DNA of 64,000 nucleotides from Tachypleus tridentatus (taxonomy: Eukaryota > Arthropoda > Merostomata > Xiphosura > Limulidae): positions 50,473,094 to 50,537,093 of the forward strand of contig NC_134830.1 in NCBI RefSeq assembly GCF_004210375.1. The letters are read 5' to 3'. Below, in pieces: positions 56,376 to 64,000 of the stretch (its first letter is position 1; every line of letters starts with the position of its first letter). Both the position numbers and the translations under genes were made by a program. A model generated the notes under the pieces. That model did not search any database. It worked only from the letters and a program-made list of their open reading frames with translations, and was not told the DNA's origin.

Positions 56376-56924
56376 TGATTAAATCAACCTGTATGAAACT
56401 CGTTCTTTAAGAATAAATTTGTTTATGTTGTCTGTCTACATTGGATGTTTATAAATATTTCAGGTTTGGTGAAACCTTATTCCATATCTGTGGAGATTTC
56501 TCTTGTAATGTCATAATCCGTCATGCAGCTTAGACTGAAAGAAAATATTGTTTTAAGAGAAGTTTGTTTATAAATAAGTTTAACCCTTTAAATAAAAGTT
56601 TAACAGTTTTAGTACTTAAGAAATGCAACTTAAACACCTCAAAATACAAAGAAATGCCTAAAATGTAGGTTAAATAATTTTAAAGTACTGTTTAAACATT
56701 TAAAATGCATTTTAAGTGAGTACAAAGCTATAATTTAATATTATAAAAAGTGCAGCAACGTTGACATTCTTGCGTTTCTAAAGTCTTGGAATATTGTGAA
56801 AAGTAAATTGATTTATTTTATTAATAAAAAAACAATGAAGCTGGATTTCTGTACTTTTTTATCAAAATTTTACCTAACCGCGGGCTCCCTATTGACCAGC
56901 ACAATGTCTCCAATCTTACTATCC
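56376..56924. other. Unassigned AT-rich DNA
   Basis: Nothing recognised. Confidence 0.5.
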
Positions 56925-57003
56925 TAGAAATTGAGTTTCGATATCTCTGGTGGGCAGAACATAAATAGCCCATCGTGTAGCTTTGTGCATAATTACAAAC
57001 AAA
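56925..57003 (+). repeat. SINE family 2b, tail half
   Basis: TTGAGTTTCGATATCTCTGG, TGGGCAGAACATAAATAGCC, then TGTAGCTTTGTGCATAATTA and CAAACAAA. Confidence 0.8.
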
Positions 57004-57012
57004 TGTAACGAA

Positions 57013-57133
57013 GAAGCTCTTCGTGGTGGCTAAGCAGTAATTGTGAAGGTTTAGAACGCCAATAGTTTGGGTTCGATACTCGCATTGGGCACAGCTCAGC
57101 CCATTGTGTGGTTTTATGCTTAATAACAAACGA
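57013..57133 (+). repeat. SINE family 2b, second copy in tandem
   Basis: TTCGTGGTGGCTAAGCAGTA, GGGTTCGATACTCGCATTGG, then CATTGTGTGGTTTTATGCTT and AATAACAAACG. Confidence 0.75.
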
Positions 57134-58410
57134 ATTACAATAACCAATACATTACGGTGAAAGCTTATAGTAATTGGACCAGTTTTCTTACTATCTACAC
57201 CTCGACATCTTACATTATGTATTAAACTACAATTATGTTTTAATGTTTAAAATATTTCTTTCCTTTGTTACGCTTTTATCACTGTGTTATTGACACGTTA
57301 AACATTCTCTTTTGTTGATATACAAATACGTTTTAAAACAAAAAAAAAAACTCTGACGTTTCAGTAATTTTGATTTGTTAGATAGTTAACTGAAAAAGAA
57401 GTAATTATCTTGATAAAAAGCAATTTCCTTCGTTACGCCTGGAGTAGTAACAGGTAAAATATTCTATTATGTTCTAATATTTTTTTTCAAAAAAATATCG
57501 AAAATACTGTACGACAGTACACTATAGCTAGAATTTATTCAGTAGATACTTGTCTTTAATAAGATTTCTCATTTCTTTTTTCTGCAAGAGTGTTGTTGAC
57601 ATGTTTAATATTCCATCACTTATACCTTTCCCTTTTTCTTAGTGTAAGTGTTTTACTCCGTTAGCTAACGTTTTGGTCAATTAATGTTATTTTTATTTCA
57701 TTTGTCACGTGTGTCTTGTTGAGAAATTTAAGTTTTTAACATAAGGACTTTTCCATCTAATCAGATAATAAGAACCTTGTGCGCCACTTTTATAACAATG
57801 CAAAATAAAATGCCTGAATGTGTAACCCGTGACAATTGCTCCAAATACACATATTCACTTGTGTGTAAAAATATTATTCCGTCCATTTAGTAAGCATACA
57901 ATATAATAATTGCTCCAAATATACTCATTTCACTCGCACGTGAAAAAATATTGCTCAGTTTTACAACTACACAATGATTTGAAAACTGTGAGTGTTCTGA
58001 ATTATTATTTTTATTATTCTCTTTTTCTATGCTGTGGACAGTGTTTGTACAGTGTATCTTCCCTGGTTTTTTTTGCCATGACGTCTTTGCTGGATTCTAG
58101 CTGGAACGAGATTGTTTTGTTATAAATGTATCATTTCTTTCCTTTCTAAATTATAAAAAAAAAAACTTTGTTTTCCACAAAGAGGGTTCTGTGATAAAAA
58201 TGAAAAATATGTTATATCTGAATTATTAAGGAACTTCGTTTGATGTTTTCACGATAAACAAAGGTTGTTCCATTTTCTAAGCTCTGGATTCTGGAATAAC
58301 CACTTCAGTTCACTTTTTGCACCAGAGACCTCTTTTCTATTCACTGTGTTATAATCTGATGTTATTGCCACTCTTCTACTTTTGTAACAGTGACTTCAGA
58401 TCCTAAGAAT
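57134..58410. other. Unassigned AT-rich DNA with one diverged tandem duplication
   Basis: AATTGCTCCAAATA occurs at 57,833 and 57,907 with similar following sequence (CACTTGTGTGTAAAAATATT versus CACTCGCACGTGAAAAAATA), a doublet of about 74 bp. Otherwise nothing recognised. Confidence 0.5.
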
Positions 58411-58596
58411 GTTACAAACTCATTTGATAATGTAAACAGTTCTTACCTTATTGTAATTAACCTGTCATATGTGTTACAAACTAATTTGATAATGTAAACA
58501 GCTCTTACCTTATTGTAATTAACCTGTCATATGTGTTACAAACTCATTTGATAATGTAAACAGCTCTTACCTTATTGTAATTAACCTGTCATATGT
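58411..58596. repeat. Tandem repeat, three 62-bp units
   Basis: Units begin GTTACAAACTCATTTGATAA at 58,411, 58,473 and 58,535 and differ at only about two positions. Confidence 0.95.
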
Positions 58597-58659
58597 GTCT
58601 TTTGCTGTGCAATAAATTACCTGTAATTCGTCGCCTTTTGTTTCGGAAGCACATTTCTT

Positions 58660-58910
58660 CTACGGCATAGGCAGGCTGTATGGCTCGTCTGTTTTACGGC
58701 ATAGGCTTGTTTTGTTTTTTTGTTTTTTGAATTAAGCACAAAGCTACTCAATGGGCTATTTGTGCTCTTCCCACCACGGGTATCGATATCCGGTTTTTAG
58801 TGTTGTAAGTCCGCAGACATACCGCTGAGCCACTGGGGGGCACGGCATAGGCATGCTGTACGACTCGTTTGTTCTACGGCATAGGCAGGCTGTATGATTC
58901 GTCAACATAT
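58660..58910. repeat. Short tandem repeat (about 33-36 bp) split by a SINE 2b insertion
   Basis: Units with TACGGCATAGGCAGGCTGTA, then TGGCTCGTCTGTTT. A family 2b SINE (minus, 58,706-58,842: TTAAGCACAAAGCTACTCAA to ACCGCTGAGCCACTGG) sits between two ACGGCATAGGC copies (58,695-58,705 and 58,843-58,853). These fit a target duplication, although the repeat itself could also supply them. Confidence 0.85.
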
Positions 58911-59227
58911 GTAAATAGTTATCGTTCACAAGCAGTGCATTCAGACACCTTTCTTTACTGTTGAAACAGGCTGCTCAATGGCTTTTATTCATTTAACTTG
59001 CTTACAGTTGCCTTTGTTTCACACGACAATCGGTGATAATTCGAGTTTGCAATTAGAATTGTGATTTATAAGATAATCTTGTTGAAGGGAATGATGTAGG
59101 TCTAATTTTTCTAGAATATTCTAACACAGCCAAGTGCACTAAATCCAATGATCAATTAAGATTTCGTATCTTTCCTTACATCATGTTAATTTTTAAACAT
59201 CTTTTATAACATTAAAAATTGACTTAA

Positions 59228-59347
59228 TTGTTTGTTATTAAACGCACAACTACACAAAGGCTATCTGTGCTCTGCCCTCTACCGGTATCAAAACCCAGTT
59301 TTGAGAGGTAAAAGGTCATAGACATACCGCTTTGACACTGGAGGGCA
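59228..59347 (-). repeat. SINE family 2b
   Basis: TATTAAACGCACAACTACAC, GCCCTCTACCGGTATCAAAA, then ATACCGCTTTGACACTGGAG (head). Confidence 0.85.
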
Positions 59348-62300
59348 AAATGGTCTTAAAAGTTAACATTGTCTAATAAAACTTGTTTAGAATTCCAACG
59401 ACATCATTTCTTTGTGCTGTTAAATGTCGACAGAGGGTTAAAGTATTTGTAACAGTAATTGTGACAGTCTGTGATGAGTTATACAAACACTGTTAATGTA
59501 GTAAACATGTTAGCCTCACTTTAATTTCTTAAAAATGTTATGTAATAGTCTAATAACGCTAGAATTTTTTATACAAAATCCAGAATCGCATATTTTAACA
59601 AGTCTCACGTTAGCCTGAGTAGTGTCCCTGCTTTGTTGTTTTTAGTACTTCGTGTTGATGGAAAAATTCCTTATAGCACTAAGCAAATAACAGGAATTGG
59701 AGAAACCAAAACATCATATTTAAATATCTAAGAAGTGCAAACTAGGTACGACATAGTGTTGCTGTACCTGAACCGTGAATCTGAGGTTATACGATTCGCA
59801 TCCTGTTTGCGCATACTCTCGCCTCTCATATGACAAGTGATATAACTGTACCTAACTTTGAATTGATCAACTAGATGGAAAGCAAATAGCTAGCAGCACA
59901 TGCCATCAAACCTCAAAAGAAAATGCCTGATTATAATTTTTAAGCAAACATTTTTCGTTAGGTATATATATAAAACTATTTTGTTTTTAACCAGTATTTT
60001 AATACTATATTTTCAACAATAACAAAAAAATTGTTACAAACTCGTGTGGTTCTGTTATAGTGAGAAAAACGTTTTGAAACATAATTTTTAAAATAATACT
60101 ATTTATCTGTTAGTCCTTTTGTCATAAGTGTTACTAAGTTTTCGTTGAAACATCAGACTTACCTCACTTACTAATGAATGCAGTAATTTATTGTTCTAAG
60201 CTTAAGTGTGATTCGAAAGTGCAGCCAGACAATGGTAGGGAAAACATTAGCCTTAATTTACTTAGCAAAATGTTTATATTTGTAACAGCAGTTATTTATT
60301 TCTCTCTCTTTATTATGCAGTATCTCCTTGGCTTTTAAAAGTTATGTTTTCTTATTACAGTTACATAAAATGCCTAAGCTGGCGAATTAACGAAGGTTTT
60401 TTTGACTAGGCCTAACGAAAGTTATTAAAATTCTACTTGATGTGTTCTGATTATTCCATTATAGGTCTGGAAGTGGAGTTTTGTAAAAATCGCATTTCAA
60501 TTCTGTTTTATGCATACTACAAGTCACTGGAAATGAGATATTTTTCACATTATCATATCCCATTAGTTGAGTTGAACTTGACGCAGCCAAGCGTGAGTTT
60601 AACCATTTCTATTAGGCTTAAAATTACGTTATCAGCGTTTTTTTTTCTCTTAAACTGCTGAACAAAATTGTGCGGTTATTATAGCAAGATAGTAAATGAT
60701 AATGAAATGGAGAGAGTTGAGAGTTATAAAGTTTCTTTAATTCATGTATTGCATTTTCCGCTCAGTACTTTTCACTAAAATTCTTTGGATTCTTCTTTAC
60801 CGAAAATTTCGCTCTTTCACTATGAAATTGATATTTACTTCACGAAAGTGAAATTAATTTATCATAGCAGCTTCGTTTTTCTTCCCCTATGTGTCGGAAC
60901 GTATGATATTTCACGTGCTTCAAATATTGAGTTACCTAACCACCCTGTTCTTATACATAATTCAAGTTTTATTTGTAGTTATTACTTTAAATAATTTAAC
61001 GTATTGTATATACTTCCGAAATAAGGGAGTGTACTTTCACAGGTTGCGCATTTTGTCACAATATTATAATTGTATAAATTATATTTACAGTTCCGTGTAA
61101 ATAATGTTATGTATATTTGTTCTTCATCTCTTTGGTCGCAACAAATACTAATCCATTCTGATGCTTCACTTTGAATTTCAAAGTAGAGAACCCAGTAAAT
61201 AATAAAATATTAAATTTTGCGGTTACTTCTGTGAAATGATTTGTAGGATTAAGTGTAGCTATGAGAAAGGTATATTCCTGTAATCTTGATTTGTCATCTT
61301 CAAGTAGCATAAATATTGTTTTAAACTATACTTTTAATGTTGTAACTTGTAAGTTAGCTAGAAGGCGGAAGATGTTTTTTCGTATGTTCGAAGCTAGTTC
61401 GAGATGGTTATTTCAATAATGTAGTAGATTGGATCAATAGATGTGTTAGCTATCATTGCTACTGAGTTGCATTGTGAAAATAAGTTGACTTAATTGTACG
61501 TTAGTCATAGTATTGTGAGAGAGGTTTTAACGTCATTTGTAACGTAGGCCTACAATAATTTATGACAGTCTACAAGATTGCAGAGACGTTAAAAAACGAA
61601 ATAAACTAAATCGTTATAATTTACATAAAGTGGGGGTTGAATTATTTTCACCAGATAATTAATAGAACCTTCCAACTAAAGTTCAGAACATTATTAATTA
61701 ATTGACAAGGACTACACATATTACAGGTTTTCTTACAACCAAATCATCAGTATATTTGCTTGTGTGTCAACTATCTAAGGATAACTTTTAAGAATAAGTA
61801 TTTATACAAAGTTCAACTACCATCAACTTGGGATACATTCTGTAGATCAGGCATGAGCAGCTTCCTCCAGGGCACAGGCTGGATAGCAATTTTTAGATGT
61901 ACTTGCAAAATGAAAACTTTAGAAGACTGCTACATCTTTAGCAAAATTTATTGTTATTACCATAAAAAGGATTCAAATAGAGTAGCAGTAGAATATACAA
62001 TGAATGAGAATATTATGCAAGTAATAAGAGTTATGAAAATGTTTTAAATCGTTTACCATAACAGCAGGTGGATCAGATGCATTCGTATCTAATAATACAT
62101 ATTTTAATATTATATAAGTTTTAAGTTTCTAAATTTATAATGCAATATTTAAAAAAACAGATTTTATCCGAGAGTGAAAAATGTGACATTTGTTTTTTTC
62201 TTGGCATCCCCTATTCTCTGCTTTATTCACCATCCCTCCAATAAATACGAAATTTAATGTACGTTAGTCCTTATATTATCGCTATTGCTGAAACAAAGCA

Positions 62301-62445
62301 TAATTTTCCTAGCTTTCAATTTTGTTAGATTACAGAGCTATCAAATGAAAAATCAGACCCCTCTTGCCACACCCACCTGTCCTATTCTCTCTTTTGGGTT
62401 TTGTTAAAAGTTCTCTCACGTTTAATATTATATTATTTATAACCA
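59348..62445. other. Unassigned AT-rich DNA
   Basis: About 3.1 kb without SINEs or recognised coding. Open frames at 60,437-61,100 and 61,760-62,047 show no family, repeat or splice support. SINE density here is lower than in the rest of the window. Confidence 0.5.
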
Positions 62446-62568
62446 GTCCCCCGATAGTACAGCGGTAAGTCTGCAGATTTACGACGCTAAAATCATGGGT
62501 TCGATCTCCCTCGGTGGATTCAGCAGATAGTGCGATGTAGCTTTTCTATAAGAAAACACATGCACGCA
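62446..62568 (+). repeat. SINE family 2a
   Basis: CCCCCGATAGTACAGCGGTA, TGGGTTCGATCTCCCTCGGT, then GATGTAGCTTTTCTATAAGA and AAACACATG. Confidence 0.92.
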
Positions 62569-62639
62569 CTTATAACACCATGTGACACAAATTTTGTTCC
62601 TGGATAGTATGTGTTATTTCTTAATTGCTAATGTTGTAA

Positions 62640-63290
62640 AAGTACAGTAAATGGCCATTATTCCCTTCAAACGTTGCTTTTGTGACCTAGATAATGAAAT
62701 CAGAAATTACAGGCAATTCCAATTGCCTCGCACAGACCGGATACGTTGTGCCAGAAGCAGAGCCCATCTTGATGAGTGAAGAAGCTTGAACAATGTTCGT
62801 GACGCTTCCTCTGACTTGCACATTTTCATCTAACAAATCCCACTCCTTGAGCCTATATGTCAAAGCTCTGCATTTGACTTTGTTAGACCAAGATCTCTGA
62901 TCAAGTCATTGAGGTCTCTTTGTTTGAGGTAGTATGAGTTTCTCTCACCAGCTGCACCTCTGAAATTGTAATCTGGAACTTTAACGTCTTTCTCCTCTTC
63001 TGATTTGCTGCTCTCTTACTGATCTGTAAAAGGTTCATGCAAAATATTTTATATGTGATATTTTTCTATACTATTGGAAATTGAAAAAAAATATTAAAAT
63101 TTTAAAAGAACTAAAATGTGTATAATATAAAATCTTGCTATTCAAGCAAGCAAAGATTGTCCATCTTACCTTTTAGAGTTTTTTTGCAGTGCTCGCAGGT
63201 AAAATGAGGTGCCCAGGGTTTGTCTTGATCCTCGGCTGGCATGCCAAAATATGCCTTGTAGGCTTCGCACATTTTAGTAGATGCTGTCAC
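62640..63290 (-). pseudogene. Broken copy of a multicopy, intron-containing protein family of unknown function
   Basis: Minus strand. Exon 1 (about 63,290-63,170) reads STKMCEAYKAYFGMPAEDQD, then KPWAPHFTCEHCKKTLKG, and ends at a perfect donor (AAAAG|GTAAGA). After a 147-bp intron with a TTTTACAG acceptor, exon 2 (from 63,023) reads SEEEKDVKVPDYNFRGAAGE, NSYYLKQRDLNDLIRDLGLT and KSNAEL. Two frameshifts later it continues YRLKEWDLLDEN, then QRKRHEHCSSFFTHQDGLCF and VSGLCEAIGIACNF. I recognise these words from a large family of uncharacterised proteins repeated in many arthropod and cnidarian genomes. No function is known to me. The CxxC pairs suggest a zinc site. Frameshifts and a missing 3' part make this copy dead. 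Confidence 0.7.
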
Positions 63291-63339
63291 AGAGTACTTT
63301 TTCGCTCTTGTCTTGATAAATCGGCCTCATACATAGCAG

Positions 63340-63376
63340 AATGCTCGTGTAGTTTTGCGCGAAATTCAAAACAAAC
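63340..63376 (+). repeat. SINE family 1 tail fragment
   Basis: CTCGTGTAGTTTTGCGCGAA, then ATTCAAAACAAAC only. Confidence 0.8.
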
Positions 63377-63499
63377 ATAATTATAAATCAATTCAATTGG
63401 AAGGCTATTTGTAGTAGGATGATATTTTCAAATAACGTGTCGTATTTTTTACTTTATTTGTGAACGTTTATATGGGTGATAAAGTTTGTTAAGCTAACA

Positions 63500-63558
63500 C
63501 AGATACGGCTAGCGCGGATAGCCCTCGAGTAGCTTTGCGCGAAATTCAAACCAAACGA
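63500..63558 (+). repeat. SINE family 1 tail fragment
   Basis: ACGGCTAGCGCGGATAGCCC, then TCGAGTAGCTTTGCGCGAAA and a CAAACC end. Head and core are absent. Confidence 0.85.
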
Positions 63559-63664
63559 AATCAAACCGATTAATAAGCATTTATCACAATTATAGTACAC
63601 TGACTGTAGCAAACTAACGTTATATAAGTGTCTCTCCATGTGTTGCGATGGCTATATTTCGTTT

Positions 63665-64000
63665 GTTTGTTTTGAATTTTGCGCAAAGCTACTCGAAGGC
63701 TATCTGCGCTAGCCGTCCCTAATTTAGCAGTGTAAGTGTGTTTGTGTTTTTCTTTTAGCAAAGCCACAAAGGCTATCTGCTCAGCCCACCGAGGGGAATC
63801 GAACCCCTGATTTTAGTGTTGTAAATCCGGAGACATACCGCTGTACTAGCGGGGGGCAGCAGTGTAAGACTAGAGGGAAGGCAGCTAGTCATCACCACCC
63901 ACCGCCAAATCTTGGGCTACTCTTTTACCAACGAATAGTAGGATTGACAGTAACATTATAACGCCCCCACGGCTGGAAGGGCGAGCAAGTTGGGTGCGAC
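63665..64000 (-). repeat. SINE family 1, interrupted by a 2a copy and cut by the window edge
   Basis: Tail and core start at 63,665-63,736; the core resumes at 63,858 and runs to 64,000 (GGAAGGGCGAGC). The head lies beyond the window. Confidence 0.95.
63737..63857 (-). repeat. SINE family 2a nested in SINE family 1, perfect 11-bp target duplication
   Basis: AGCAGTGTAAG occurs at 63,726-63,736 and 63,858-63,868, exactly flanking the 2a copy (tail TCTTTTAGCAAAGCCACAAA, B box GGGAATCGAACCCC, head CCGCTGTACTAGCGGGGG). The duplicated bases are family 1 core sequence, so 2a moved after this family 1 copy was in place. Confidence 0.97.

Noticed and set aside
61760..62047. 95-codon open frame as a gene
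   Set aside because: AT-driven composition and no motif or splice support; a chance frame of this length is expected in 64 kb.

Overview
This is a 64 kb piece of an AT-rich animal genome with no intact host gene that I can support. The sequence shows eukaryotic non-LTR retrotransposons, a Penelope-like retroelement, a DIRS-like retroelement, a Tc1 transposon and about 45 tRNA-derived SINE copies. From memory, the dominant SINE (core word GCCGTCCCTAATTTAGCAG) is the abundant repeat of horseshoe crab genomes, so I think this is a xiphosuran or another chelicerate. That assignment is a recollection and was not checked by a search.

Layout. 1-7.7 kb holds three pieces of one RNase H-bearing LINE family: a minus-strand RNase H fragment, a nearly full-length plus-strand copy (A) and a minus-strand 5' half (B) fused to the 3' end of A. 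7.7-19.6 kb holds SINEs, a nearly complete Tc1 element (10,204-11,698) and an 11-copy minisatellite (13.69-14.03 kb). At 19,996-20,154 lies the best candidate host exon: phase 0, 53 codons, coiled coil. 20.5-22.4 kb is a minus-strand Penelope-like element with a GIY-YIG nuclease and a hammerhead-like motif at its downstream end. 22.4-32.8 kb contains a diverged direct duplication (25.3-26.7 and 30.5-32.05 kb), CR1/L2-type LINE pieces and a third RNase H LINE copy (C) with its 5' leader. 32.8-41.3 kb contains a DIRS-like fragment, an inverted SINE pair, a Jockey-type LINE fragment, a four-copy 82-bp tandem repeat and a hAT-like MITE. 41-62 kb is mostly unassigned AT-rich DNA with scattered SINEs, a LINE fragment at 46.9 kb, an unclassified repeat pair in inverted orientation (45.4 and 54.8 kb), a Penelope-end hairpin at 56.2 kb and small tandem repeats. 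62.6-63.3 kb carries a broken, intron-containing copy of a multicopy protein family of unknown function. A SINE-in-SINE nest closes the window.

How the parts relate. Every recognisable reverse transcriptase here is broken. Three SINE families with different heads share the same 3' tail, so they probably used one LINE machinery. Copies with clean target-site duplications mark the youngest SINE subfamily. The window is best read as intronic or intergenic DNA built by successive transposition.
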